Below the pieces are notes generated by a model. That model saw nothing but the letters and a program-made list of their open reading frames with translations, was not told the DNA's origin and did not search any database. This document shows, piece after piece, positions 1 to 7,121 of a DNA stretch of 12,564 nucleotides. The stretch is taken from assembly GCA_029864805.1 (NCBI GenBank), contig JAOTSS010000053.1, positions 1 to 12,564 of the forward strand, written 5' to 3'. Position 1 is the stretch's first letter, and each line of letters begins with the position of its first letter. This DNA comes from Candidatus Nitrosopumilus sp. (GTDB lineage: Archaea; Thermoproteota; Nitrososphaeria; Nitrososphaerales; Nitrosopumilaceae). The position numbers and the translations under genes were made by a program.

Positions 1-614
1 TTGAATCTGCAACCGATATTATTAATGCTCAAGAAAATGGAAGAATCGAGTTTAATGAAACAGGAATTGTACTTAACACCCCTCAAATTACTTGGCCTGA
101 TGGACAAATGAAGATACGTTCTGACAAAGAAATTACCGATGATATGTCATATGATGGGGGGCAAATAATTGAAATTAATGAAGAAGAATTAACTGTAACT
201 TTTGTAGCACATAGAGGCTGGGGACCTGATGGAAGAACTATTTACTATATAGTAACTGATGCTACCCCCTTGGGTCCTGCAGAGACAATGGGTGTGGTCT
301 CATCCCCAACTTCTGCTAATCTTATTGCACATTCTGGAGCAGTTGATCTTTTCCAATTTAAAAATGGAATTAAAGGATCTGGCCCATTAGGTTTCCAAGC
401 TAACATTGCAGATGCTTCTCTTGATGATGAAAATTATAGTCCAATGTGGAGAATTTATCTAGTTGAATGGAATAATCCAGAATCAGCAAAAATCTTGGAG
501 ACAAAATCAGATATTAATTCATTTCATGCTGATGGTTTACTCTCTGTTAGTATAGCTAGACCACTAAACAGTGATCATATAGTAAACTGCCCACTTATAG
601 ATCCATTTCAATAG
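1..614 (+). CDS. Conserved thaumarchaeal protein of unknown function, 5'-truncated
   Basis: The reading frame is open from base 3, well upstream of the first in-frame ATG at 108, so that ATG is internal and the true N-terminus lies outside the window. About 203 codons are visible, ending in TAG at 612-614. The product is soluble-looking and rich in Gly, Asp, Ile and aromatic residues, with stretches such as HRGWGPDGRTIYY and a C-terminal NCPLIDPFQ, and it shows no membrane segment in the visible part. From memory it resembles a family common in marine thaumarchaea (possibly the DUF7482 family), some members of which are secreted or carry cupredoxin-like domains. That placement is recall only. 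No catalytic motif is recognisable. It precedes cobJ by about 48 bases on the same strand, but cobJ has its own TATA-like element, so co-transcription is unproven. Confidence 0.75.
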   Translation, partial: ESATDIINAQENGRIEFNETGIVLNTPQITWPDGQMKIRSDKEITDDMSYDGGQIIEINEEELTVTFVAHRGWGPDGRTIYYIVTDATPLGPAETMGVVSSPTSANLIAHSGAVDLFQFKNGIKGSGPLGFQANIADASLDDENYSPMWRIYLVEWNNPESAKILETKSDINSFHADGLLSVSIARPLNSDHIVNCPLIDPFQ

Positions 615-630
615 AATTCTCACTAAAGGG

Positions 631-638
631 ATAAATTA
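631..638 (+). promoter_or_regulatory. TATA-like element for cobJ
   Basis: The element ATAAATTA is centred about 28 bases upstream of the TTG start at 663. With the usual archaeal spacing, transcription would begin at or within a few bases of the start codon, giving a near-leaderless mRNA. It was judged by position and composition only. Confidence 0.4.
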
Positions 639-662
639 CTTGACAAAAAAATTATTGTAAAA

Positions 663-1457
663 TTGACTGGTAAACTCTACATTGTTGGTGTTGGTCCTGG
701 ACATCATGATCACATGACATTTCGAGCCAAAGAGGTAATTGAAGAAAGTGATACGATTGTTGGCTATGAAACATACGTAAATTTAGTTCAGGATCTAATT
801 GAAGACAAAACAGTTTATCGGTATGCAATGACACAAGAAGTTGAAAGAGCTCATCAATGCATTGATCTTGCAAAATCTGGAAAAATCGTCTCACTAGTAT
901 CAAGCGGAGATCCTGGAATTTATGGAATGGCTGGTTTAATTTACGAGACTCTTGCTGAATCTAATTGGGATCCTAAAAATGGCCTGCAAGTAGAAATTGT
1001 TCCAGGTGTATCTGCACTAAATTCATGCGCTTCAATTATTGGTTCACCATTAATGACTGATTTTGCAGTAGTCAGCATGAGCGATTTACTAGTTCCATGG
1101 GAAATAATTGAAAAAAGAGTTGAGGCAGCAGCTCAAGGCGATTTTGTGATTGTCATTTACAATCCTGCAAGCAAGAAAAGAATTCATCAATTACAAGATA
1201 CTAGAAAAGTTCTTCTAAAATATAGAAAACCTACTACACCTGTAGCAATAATCAAGGGTGCATTTAGAGAATCTGAAACAATTGTTATAACTGATTTGGA
1301 AAATCTATCTAACCATTCTGATAAATTAGGAATGATAAGTACTGTAATTATTGGAAATTCATCAACATACACTTACAAAGATTTGATGATAAATCCAAGA
1401 GGATACAAATCAAAATACAATTTAGAAGAACAAACTAATCCAGAACTCAAAGTCTAA
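663..1457 (+). CDS. cobJ: Precorrin-3B / cobalt-precorrin-3 C17-methyltransferase
   Basis: This SAM-dependent methyltransferase performs the C17 methylation and ring contraction step of corrin synthesis for vitamin B12 (CobJ, or CbiH in the anaerobic route). The 264-residue length is normal for a single-domain family member. Family signatures in order are the SAM-binding loop GVGPG (9-13), SGDPGIYGMA (81-90), VPGVSALN (113-120) and the SMSDLLVPWEIIEKR segment after residue 137, which is typical of CobJ/CbiH among the corrin methyltransferases. I chose the TTG at 663 because it begins MTGKLYIVGVGPG at the expected distance from the loop, and the frame meets a stop at 624-626 with no ATG or GTG between. 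The gene converges on tyrS and their stop codons overlap by 4 bases. Together with bluB further along it points to cobamide synthesis. Whether the pathway uses the cobalt-early or cobalt-late substrate cannot be told from this gene alone. Confidence 0.93.
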   Translation: MTGKLYIVGVGPGHHDHMTFRAKEVIEESDTIVGYETYVNLVQDLIEDKTVYRYAMTQEVERAHQCIDLAKSGKIVSLVSSGDPGIYGMAGLIYETLAESNWDPKNGLQVEIVPGVSALNSCASIIGSPLMTDFAVVSMSDLLVPWEIIEKRVEAAAQGDFVIVIYNPASKKRIHQLQDTRKVLLKYRKPTTPVAIIKGAFRESETIVITDLENLSNHSDKLGMISTVIIGNSSTYTYKDLMINPRGYKSKYNLEEQTNPELKV

Positions 1458-2500
1458 TATTTTTTCTTTATTGCATCATTAATTTCTTCACTCAGATTTA
1501 GCTTTTCTCTTATGGGAGAAATCACTTTAACTAAATAATCCCCAACTGTTTGTTTCAAATCCCCTGGATGTAGTTTCTTTTCAGCAAAATCCGTTTCCAG
1601 TTGATTATAATTAGAATATGACACATTTCCACCAAATTTTTCAGATCTCTTAACTGCTATCTCATCAAAATCGTGAAAAATTACAGTTCTTGCGATTTCT
1701 AATAATGGATTATTTTGAATATTTCCTTCTTCACACCATGCCTTGCTAATTTTTTTCTTAATTTCATTATCAGTATCATGAATAAAAATACCTGAGTTTG
1801 GATCAGATTTACTCATTTTACCCAATATTTGAGAACCACTCATATCTGCAGGTTTTAGAAGTCCAGGTAACAGCTTATGATGTACCGCTACAGGAACCTT
1901 CCATTTCATTTTAGGAAAAATTTCTCTAACTAACATGTGGATTTTTCTTTGATCCATTCCTGCATGAGCAATATCTACATCTAATGAGTGAATGTCTACT
2001 GCTTGCATTGCAGGATAGAGTAATTTAGCCAAGTCAATTTTTTTATCATCCTCAGAACGTCCCATAATTGTAAGAGTTCTCATTGTTCTGGCAATTGACA
2101 TATGTTTTGTGAATTTAACAAGTTCAGACCAATATTCAGCTTTTTCTTCATACACTTTTGATCCTAAAATAATTTGTGCATCTGGGCAAACTAATTTGAA
2201 TGCATCTTGATAATATTTTGAAACTTTTGATATTATCTCCCAATCGCCGCCTAGTTTATCATTAATCAATGTGTGCCAATCCGCAAGAAATATTGTACAC
2301 TTTACACCAGCTTTAACAAAATCATTAATTTTGAAACCTGTACTAATCAAACTACCAAGATGTAAGAAACCAGAAATTTCGAGTCCAATGTAATGTTTTG
2401 GTGATGAATTTGATTTGAATAATTCAATTAATTCCTCATGAGTTACTACTTCTTCAGTCGGTGGTCGTTCAATCAGATCTACTTTTTCTGTAATATCCAA
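1454..2500 (-). CDS. tyrS: Tyrosyl-tRNA synthetase, archaeal/eukaryal type
   Basis: This class I aminoacyl-tRNA synthetase charges tRNA-Tyr. With the start chosen here it has 348 residues. The HIGH-like motif is HLGS (about 47-50) within YIGLEISGFLHLG, whose first Tyr matches the tyrosine-pocket residue of archaeal TyrRS. A QAVDIHSLDVDIAHAGMDQRKIHML region binds the amino acid, GKMSKS (about 227-232) is the second ATP motif, and EKFGGN plus LHPGDLK are typical of archaeal TyrRS. The frame stays open upstream to an ATG at 2581, but those 27 extra residues lack family character and contain the promoter TATA at 2528-2533. The TTG at 2500, about 30 bases from that box, fits a near-leaderless start. 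The gene ends in TAG sharing 4 bases with the cobJ stop, which suggests overlapping convergent transcripts. Confidence 0.93.
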   Translation of the reverse strand: MDITEKVDLIERPPTEEVVTHEELIELFKSNSSPKHYIGLEISGFLHLGSLISTGFKINDFVKAGVKCTIFLADWHTLINDKLGGDWEIISKVSKYYQDAFKLVCPDAQIILGSKVYEEKAEYWSELVKFTKHMSIARTMRTLTIMGRSEDDKKIDLAKLLYPAMQAVDIHSLDVDIAHAGMDQRKIHMLVREIFPKMKWKVPVAVHHKLLPGLLKPADMSGSQILGKMSKSDPNSGIFIHDTDNEIKKKISKAWCEEGNIQNNPLLEIARTVIFHDFDEIAVKRSEKFGGNVSYSNYNQLETDFAEKKLHPGDLKQTVGDYLVKVISPIREKLNLSEEINDAIKKKY

Positions 2501-2527
2501 ATCAAAACAACTTTTATGATCTAAACG

Positions 2528-2533
2528 TATAAA
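2528..2533 (-). promoter_or_regulatory. TATA box for tyrS
   Basis: The minus strand reads TTTATA here, about 30 bases before the TTG at 2500. It lies inside the longest possible tyrS frame, which argues that the 27 residues upstream of the TTG are not translated. Confidence 0.5.
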
Positions 2534-2594
2534 GTTATTCAAAAAATCTAAATCAATTTGAAACCTTTGAATATGAGGCATTGATAATCTCTTT

Positions 2595-2804
2595 ATGACT
2601 CTTGAAGATGGATTGAATTTAATAGAAAATTACAAGAAAGCACTTCAAAAATTTCTAGATACATTACCTGAACAATCAGTTCAATTAGGTTCAGAAATGA
2701 TCAAAACTCTTACAATGAATTCTAAAACTGAAATTGCAAACTTAGATGCAATTGAAAAAACACTCAAAAAACCAGCAAAATATGAATCTGGCTTATCAGA
2801 ATAA
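2595..2804 (+). CDS. Small helical protein of unknown function
   Basis: This is a 69-residue protein with an ATG start, no cysteines and no membrane segment. The pattern is amphipathic helix throughout, with a charged C-terminal half (KTLKKPAKYESGLSE). I do not recognise a family. It is probably real rather than chance: it has its own ATG about 95 bases from the divergent tyrS start, codon use like its neighbours, and ends 11 bases before the stop of the convergent zinc-finger gene, which is the tight packing seen elsewhere here. A weak TATA-like run near 2566-2575 (TTTGAATAT) would give a leaderless transcript starting at the ATG. A second frame over 2746-2988 on the same strand is a shadow of this gene and the zinc-finger gene. 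Confidence 0.6.
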   Translation: MTLEDGLNLIENYKKALQKFLDTLPEQSVQLGSEMIKTLTMNSKTEIANLDAIEKTLKKPAKYESGLSE

Positions 2805-2815
2805 TTTTCTAAATC

Positions 2816-3019
2816 TTACTTGCAATTCTTTTTGTGTTTTCTCAAATCCTCTTGAGTATCAAATTCAGTTCCACACACTCTACACTTTTCTTTTTTCTTA
2901 TTATGTGCCTTTTCTTGATGTTTCTTTAATCTTTCAGAATCAGAAAGGACGGTTCCACATTTTTTACATTTTAATTCATTCCTACTAGAACCAAATAACC
3001 CCATACTGAAAATACTCAT
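2816..3019 (-). CDS. Small two-finger zinc protein (C2H2 and C2HC)
   Basis: This 67-residue protein is built from two TFIIIA-like zinc fingers. The first is C18-x2-C21-x12-H34-x4-H39 and the second C46-x2-C49-x12-H62-x3-C66, joined by a lysine-rich linker. Such small classical-finger proteins are common in thaumarchaea and are presumed to bind nucleic acid or protein; no target is known. The ATG at 3019 has a TATA-like TTATTTTA (3043-3050) at leaderless spacing. The alternative ATG at 3004 (MGLFGSSRNELKCKKCG) would be served equally well by a T-rich box near 3025-3035, and a short GLFG leader before the first finger would be typical. The start is therefore uncertain by five residues and the product assignment is not affected. 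Confidence 0.82.
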   Translation of the reverse strand: MSIFSMGLFGSSRNELKCKKCGTVLSDSERLKKHQEKAHNKKKEKCRVCGTEFDTQEDLRKHKKNCK

Positions 3020-3070
3020 ACATACTAAAAATAGTTTTTACGTAAAATAATCTGAAATTACCTATTCTAC

Positions 3071-3634
3071 TTATTCATCAAGACTTTTTCTGGGTTTTGT
3101 GCTAAGATAAAATGCATGTGTACTAATAATAAAGGCTGCAAGAAACACTTTTGTTGCAAAAATCAAATTCCATGGTCTATCAGGATCAGGATAAGCAATT
3201 AATAATCTATCAATATCTGGAACCATCCCATCAACAATTCCTGCTGTCATTTGTGCATTTAATACTGTAAAATTGTATATCACTTCATAGAGTGTAATAA
3301 TTGAAAATCCTAGTAACATTAACTGAAGCAATGCCATCTTTGTTCCGACAATTTTATTTCCAGCAGTTCTCTTCCAACCAATTCTTGAAACACAATACCA
3401 TCCAATAATTGTAGAAAAAAATATCCATGTGGATACTCGCGCAAAATTTTCAAATGGAATTGTTGTGTTGTGAATTGCCTCTCCCATAACATAAGTTCCA
3501 TTTTCAATCCATTCTATCATAGTAACATATACTCCAAAAACTAGAGATGACAACATAATGAATCCACAAATATAGAAAATGTACAGATACACTTTGTAGC
3601 CTGAATCTGTTTTTTCAAGATGACGTGGTTTCAT
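3071..3634 (-). CDS. Four-helix membrane protein of unknown function
   Basis: This 187-residue integral membrane protein has four predicted helices, at about residues 17-39, 67-85, 99-121 and 155-177. The cytoplasmic-looking ends are basic (MKPRHLEK at the start, STKPRKSLDE at the end). The loop between helices 1 and 2 carries an N-glycosylation-like NTT, and the loop between helices 3 and 4 is acidic and proline-rich (YPDPDRPW), so both probably face outside. The second and third helices are joined by a basic segment (RIGWKRTAGNK). I recognise no catalytic or heme/copper motif. A longer frame from TTG at 3649 exists, but the ATG at 3634 sits about 28 bases from the TATA box at 3659-3666 and the TTG would lie upstream of the predicted transcript start. 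It is transcribed divergently from the aminotransferase operon. Confidence 0.7.
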   Translation of the reverse strand: MKPRHLEKTDSGYKVYLYIFYICGFIMLSSLVFGVYVTMIEWIENGTYVMGEAIHNTTIPFENFARVSTWIFFSTIIGWYCVSRIGWKRTAGNKIVGTKMALLQLMLLGFSIITLYEVIYNFTVLNAQMTAGIVDGMVPDIDRLLIAYPDPDRPWNLIFATKVFLAAFIISTHAFYLSTKPRKSLDE

Positions 3635-3655
3635 AATGCAATTTGCCAAATTTTG

Positions 3656-3685
3656 AAATATAAAAATTCATAGACTAGTTATAAA
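3656..3685. promoter_or_regulatory. Divergent promoter region with two TATA boxes
   Basis: Two TATA-like cores lie between the membrane-protein gene and the aminotransferase gene: one around 3659-3666 (TTTTTATA on the minus strand, TATAAAA on the plus) and TTATAAA at 3679-3685. The first is about 28 bases from the ATG at 3634 on the minus strand and would give about 9 bases of leader for the TTG at 3697 on the plus strand, so it could serve both directions. The second is too close to the plus-strand start for normal spacing. Confidence 0.4.
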
Positions 3686-3696
3686 CAGCATTACTG

Positions 3697-4779
3697 TTGA
3701 AGATTGCGATTAACATACCTATTATAGACAAAGAAGAGATATCTGCAGTTACCAACATTCTAAAAAATGATGCTTTGACATCATCTGCTAGTCAAGGTGG
3801 AAAACATCTTCAAGAGTTTGAAAGAGTTGCTGCTTCTTTTGTAAAATCAAAATATGCTATTGCGGTAAATTCCGGTACTGCTGCACTTCAAGCTGCTTTA
3901 CATGCATTAGATATCAAAAGAGGAGATGAAATTTTAATTCCATCATTTACTTTTGTTGCAACTGCAAATGCTGTTGTATCAACTGGAGCTAAACCAGTTT
4001 TTGTTGATATTCTAAAAGAAAATTATACTATTGATCCTGATGATTTAGAAAAAAAGATTAACAAAAAAACTCGCGCTATTATCCCTGTTCATCTTTATGG
4101 AAACGTGGCACATGTTGAAAAACTTTCTGAAATTTCTAAACAATACAATATTCCAATCATTGAAGATTCTGCACAATCATTAGGAACAACATACAAAGGA
4201 AAACATACAGGTACTTTCTTTGAAATGGGTTGCTATAGCATGTATCCTACAAAGGTAATGACTGCTGGTGAAGGCGGGTTTGTTGTAACTAATAATAAAA
4301 AATTCCGAGACAAATTATTGATGATTAGAAATCATGGAATGGTTTATGGATATGATACCAGAATGTTTGGCCTAAATTTAAGATTACCAGAAATCAATGC
4401 TGCAATTGCAACTGTTCAAATGAAAAAACTTCCAAATTTTTTAAAATTAAGAAAAAAAAATGCAGAGCTATTATCAAAATTGATCTCTGATCTAAATATC
4501 ATATTACCAAAACAAAGAAAAAATGAAAATGTAAATTGGTATCTCTATACAATTGCAATGGAAAAACGTGATAAAATTTTGAAGAAACTTAATGAAAAAG
4601 GAATTGGTGCTGTATCTTACTATTCAATACCAGTTCATAGAACACCCTTTTACAAACTAAAAACTAAACTTCCTATTACCGATTGGGCAGCTTCACATGT
4701 AATTTCTTTACCAATTCATCCAGGAGTAACTCTAAAAAATATTGAATTTATTGCCCGAACTCTAAATGAAATACTATGA
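3697..4779 (+). CDS. DegT/DnrJ/EryC1/StrS-family PLP aminotransferase
   Basis: This PLP-dependent aminotransferase belongs to the fold-type I family that usually transfers an amino group from glutamate to keto-sugars bound to nucleotides. At 360 residues it is full length. The phosphate-binding SGTAAL is at 59-64, EDSAQ with the PLP ring-nitrogen Asp at 157, and the Schiff-base Lys at 186 in YPTKVMTAGEGG. A C-terminal YSIPVHRTPFYK segment is typical of the family's substrate side. The TTG at 3697 gives the usual N-terminus (MKIAINIPIIDKEE), and no ATG occurs in the following codons. The stop overlaps the ATG of the next gene (ATGA, 4776-4779), so the two are almost certainly co-translated. 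A sugar role in surface glycans is the default expectation, but the partner is cobamide-related, not glycan-related, so the substrate is open. Confidence 0.9.
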   Translation: MKIAINIPIIDKEEISAVTNILKNDALTSSASQGGKHLQEFERVAASFVKSKYAIAVNSGTAALQAALHALDIKRGDEILIPSFTFVATANAVVSTGAKPVFVDILKENYTIDPDDLEKKINKKTRAIIPVHLYGNVAHVEKLSEISKQYNIPIIEDSAQSLGTTYKGKHTGTFFEMGCYSMYPTKVMTAGEGGFVVTNNKKFRDKLLMIRNHGMVYGYDTRMFGLNLRLPEINAAIATVQMKKLPNFLKLRKKNAELLSKLISDLNIILPKQRKNENVNWYLYTIAMEKRDKILKKLNEKGIGAVSYYSIPVHRTPFYKLKTKLPITDWAASHVISLPIHPGVTLKNIEFIARTLNEIL

Positions 4780-5252
4780 ATATATTAGCAGAAATAGTTG
4801 GAGAAATATGTAAGACTGTATTACCTATTCCTGAGGAATATGCTAAAGGAAATCCCAATTCATCAATAGCAATTTGTACTCTTTCAAGTATAGATTTACT
4901 CAAAAGATTCTCCAATCATGAAATTCTAGATGATGTTTCTATAGTAGGACGACTGTTATCTGAAAATAAAGGGATTGATTCTATTGTCAAATATATTAAC
5001 AATAATCAAAAAATTAATACCCTTATAGTATGCGGAAAAGAAGTTTGTGGTCATAAATCTGGACATTCTTTATTTCAATTACATAAACATGGAATTGATA
5101 AAAATAATAGAATAATTAATTCATCAAGTCCTGATCCATATCTTACAGTTTCTGAATTTAAGATAAAATATTTTCAAAAAAATGTAAATCTTATAAATTT
5201 GATTAACGAAACTGATTATGAAAGAATTTTATCTAAAATCAAATTTTTTTAG
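4776..5252 (+). CDS. MtrA-like cobamide-binding protein (soluble)
   Basis: The product resembles MtrA, the subunit of methanogen tetrahydromethanopterin:coenzyme M methyltransferase that carries the corrinoid. The match covers the MtrA cytoplasmic domain in order: GNPNSSIAICTLSS (25-38), the SENKGIDSIVKYI helix (62-74), LIVCGKEVCGH (83-93), GHSLFQLHKHGID (96-108), RII (112-114) and the SPDPYL turn, then a helix ending in VNLINLI. His93 lies where MtrA has the His that coordinates cobalt from below (GxEVxGH), so cobamide binding is plausible. At 158 residues it stops where methanogen MtrA continues into a membrane anchor, so this version should be soluble. It overlaps the aminotransferase gene by 4 bases and converges on the dUTPase-type gene with a 4-base stop overlap. 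A methyl-carrier role, for example towards methionine synthesis, is inference; no other methyltransferase subunits are present in the window. Confidence 0.75.
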   Translation: MNILAEIVGEICKTVLPIPEEYAKGNPNSSIAICTLSSIDLLKRFSNHEILDDVSIVGRLLSENKGIDSIVKYINNNQKINTLIVCGKEVCGHKSGHSLFQLHKHGIDKNNRIINSSSPDPYLTVSEFKIKYFQKNVNLINLINETDYERILSKIKFF

Positions 5253-5596
5253 TATCCATTTCTCTGTCTTTCTCTATTGATTTCATTTTTCTTTTTGTAT
5301 TCCTCTACAATATCATCTGGCATAAGATTAAGTTCTAGTGATGCTTGAACAACAAAATGCCATATGTCGATTAATTCTTCTTTTGCTTCAGCTTCATTAA
5401 ATTTAGTTGCCATTTTCCACCATTTCCAATTTGTAGTCCTTTGCAATTCTACTGCTTCATGCATTATTGCAGTACACAATGCAGAAATCCTTCCTTCTGA
5501 ATCTTTTGGATATCTATCTAAATTCATCATTTCAGCCAGACCTTTCTGAAGTTTGAATATTATATCTAATCTATCTTTAAACATTTCTTGTGTCAA
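5249..5596 (-). CDS. All-alpha NTP pyrophosphatase, dimeric dUTPase-like
   Basis: This 115-residue helical protein belongs to the MazG/dUTPase_2 superfamily, which hydrolyses nucleoside triphosphates such as dUTP to monophosphate and pyrophosphate using metal ions. The metal-binding pattern is visible as E47-x2-E50 (HEAVELQ) followed by E74-x2-D77 (EELIDIWHF), with the intervening NWKWWK that favours the dimeric dUTPase branch over MazG. The role would be to keep dUTP or damaged nucleotides out of DNA. The start taken is the TTG at 5596; the ATG at 5584 (MFKDRLDII) is a good alternative, and a T-rich element near 5612-5621 could give a short leader for it. The gene lies 39 bases after the kinase gene on the same strand. 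Exact substrate cannot be read from sequence. Confidence 0.82.
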   Translation of the reverse strand: MTQEMFKDRLDIIFKLQKGLAEMMNLDRYPKDSEGRISALCTAIMHEAVELQRTTNWKWWKMATKFNEAEAKEELIDIWHFVVQASLELNLMPDDIVEEYKKKNEINRERQRNGY

Positions 5597-5635
5597 GGAT
5601 GAATTAATTTGAGAAATAATTGAACTTAAGTCTTT

Positions 5636-6529
5636 TTAGAAGCGGATCATTTTTTCATAAATTTTAATCCGTTTTGAAATATCTTTGTTTTTGATCTTGA
5701 GCAATCCGTCTAAACCATATTTTTCAACTGCAAAAGATCCTAACACATTTCCATAAACCACTGCTTTTTTTATTTCAGACATGCTAGTTGATTTTTTGCT
5801 TGCAAGATATCCTATCATTGCTCCTGCAAAAGAGTCTCCTGCACCTGTAGGATCTACCACATCTTCTAATGAAAAACCTGCCGTTGGAAAAATTACATCA
5901 TCATAAAACATTAAAGAACCATGTTCACCTTTTTTGATAATTACATATTTTGCTCCCCATTTCATCATTTTTTTTGCACATTTTATCAAATTGAATTCTT
6001 TAGTAAGGAGTTTGGCCTCCTCATCATTTATCACAACTGCATCAACAGCTTTTATCATTTTAATAACTGCATCACGTTTGGTGGAAATCCAAAAATCTAT
6101 GGTATCACACATAGAAAATTTTACGTTATCAAATTCTTTTATTAACGAAATATTTTGTTCAGGATCATTATTTGCAAGATATACAAATTGAGATTTTCTG
6201 TAGTCCTCTGGCACAGTTGGTTTAAAATCCGCTAATACATTTAATTCAGTTTTCAAAGTTGATCGAGTACTTAGCGTGTCATCATAACTACCATCATAGC
6301 GAAATGTTTTGCCTTCTTTAATTGTTAATCCTTGTAAATTCAAATATTTTGATAAAATTTCATAATGCTGTTTAGGAAAATCTTTGCCAACTACCGCAAT
6401 TAATCCGGTATTTACAAAATTACTTGCCGAAATTGCAGCAAAAGTTGCTGCTCCTCCTAAAACATTTTTTATTGTTTTTTTTGGAGTTCTAATTGTATCT
6501 AATGCTGTAGAACCAAAAACAGAAAGCAT
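5636..6529 (-). CDS. PfkB/ribokinase-family carbohydrate or nucleoside kinase
   Basis: This 297-residue kinase of the ribokinase fold transfers phosphate from ATP to a sugar or nucleoside hydroxyl. The N-terminal substrate-binding glycines are in VLGGAATFAA (23-32) and the C-terminal signature is DPTGAGDSFAGAMIGY (226-241), with the catalytic base Asp232 in the anion-hole GAGD. VINDEEAKLL (166-175) and VIIKKGEHGSL (196-206) are the usual nucleotide-side strands. The substrate is not evident; archaeal members include ribokinase-like, adenosine/nucleoside and ADP-dependent sugar kinases. The ATG start at 6529 is 17 bases from the stop of the upstream LEA14-like gene, and the dUTPase-like gene follows 39 bases later, suggesting one transcript. 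A nucleoside substrate would fit that neighbour, but this is inference. Confidence 0.88.
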   Translation of the reverse strand: MLSVFGSTALDTIRTPKKTIKNVLGGAATFAAISASNFVNTGLIAVVGKDFPKQHYEILSKYLNLQGLTIKEGKTFRYDGSYDDTLSTRSTLKTELNVLADFKPTVPEDYRKSQFVYLANNDPEQNISLIKEFDNVKFSMCDTIDFWISTKRDAVIKMIKAVDAVVINDEEAKLLTKEFNLIKCAKKMMKWGAKYVIIKKGEHGSLMFYDDVIFPTAGFSLEDVVDPTGAGDSFAGAMIGYLASKKSTSMSEIKKAVVYGNVLGSFAVEKYGLDGLLKIKNKDISKRIKIYEKMIRF

Positions 6530-6546
6530 TTACAAAGAAATTAATT

Positions 6547-6993
6547 CTAATGTATAAATTCTCTTGCTTGTTCTTCTGTTGGATAGAATAAAAATGGAAC
6601 GTCAATAGATGTAATCAACAAATCATATTTTGTTATGCCCGTAATTTTTATTGATTGGGATTCTGCATTATCATTCGAATCAGTGTGAAATGTGCCTTTT
6701 ACATAGCTACCATCTAATGGATGTAATGTGAAAGGTTCTAACTTTCCTTTACCAATCATTTCATCATTTGAAATCACAAAGAATTCTGTTTCACCCGCAG
6801 TCATAATTAACAATGAAGGATTCTCAAATCTTAATTCTATATCGTAGTTTGAGCTCTCTTCATTTTCATGTAATAATTCACTCTGAATAACACTTACTCC
6901 TATTTGTGATGCTGAAGCATACTGTGAATATCCAAAAATACTCATACCTAATACAAATAGAATGATCAGACCACCTTTTTTGGATGATTTCAT
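6547..6993 (-). CDS. Membrane-anchored or secreted LEA14-like protein
   Basis: This protein has 148 residues. The N-terminus MKSSKKGG followed by a hydrophobic stretch (about 9-24) and ASA near residue 30 is a signal peptide or single anchor, so the rest should lie outside the membrane. The body has alternating beta strands with the pattern YDIELRFENPS, then FFVISNDEMIGKGKLEPFTL and SYVKGTFHT, which resembles the LEA14/WHy immunoglobulin-like fold seen in archaea. The resemblance is by pattern only. A longer frame begins at TTG 7008, but the ATG at 6993 fits the basic signal-peptide start and a TATA-like CTTTAAA near 7022-7028. It appears to be the first gene of an operon with the PfkB kinase and the dUTPase-like gene, although the functional link is unclear. 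Confidence 0.65.
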   Translation of the reverse strand: MKSSKKGGLIILFVLGMSIFGYSQYASASQIGVSVIQSELLHENEESSNYDIELRFENPSLLIMTAGETEFFVISNDEMIGKGKLEPFTLHPLDGSYVKGTFHTDSNDNAESQSIKITGITKYDLLITSIDVPFLFYPTEEQAREFIH

Positions 6994-7021
6994 GACTAAT
7001 ACTAGCAAAATTACATTTTAA

Positions 7022-7028
7022 CTTTAAA
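7022..7028 (-). promoter_or_regulatory. TATA-like element before the LEA14-like gene
   Basis: A CTTTAAAG block sits about 32 bases upstream of the ATG at 6993 on the minus strand, giving a predicted leader of roughly 7 bases. This would be the promoter of the three-gene minus-strand operon. Confidence 0.35.
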
Positions 7029-7121
7029 GGGAAAAAATACCAATAAATTGTGTAAAAGTTTTGATCTAATCTTTAAGCTCCTTAGAGCTAACAGAATAAA
7101 TCAAAATTAAACGATAATTTT

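Noticed and set aside
652..903. Minus-strand frame opposite cobJ, and another at 1187-1372
   Set aside because: Both are shadows of cobJ, whose motifs cover the same bases.
2746..2988. Plus-strand frame of 80 codons overlapping the small helical gene and the zinc-finger gene
   Set aside because: It is in a different frame from the first and antisense to the second; the zinc-finger spacing on the minus strand is decisive.
5921..6191. Two plus-strand frames opposite the PfkB kinase
   Set aside because: They are AT-rich Phe/Ile-heavy text opposite a kinase with intact family signatures.
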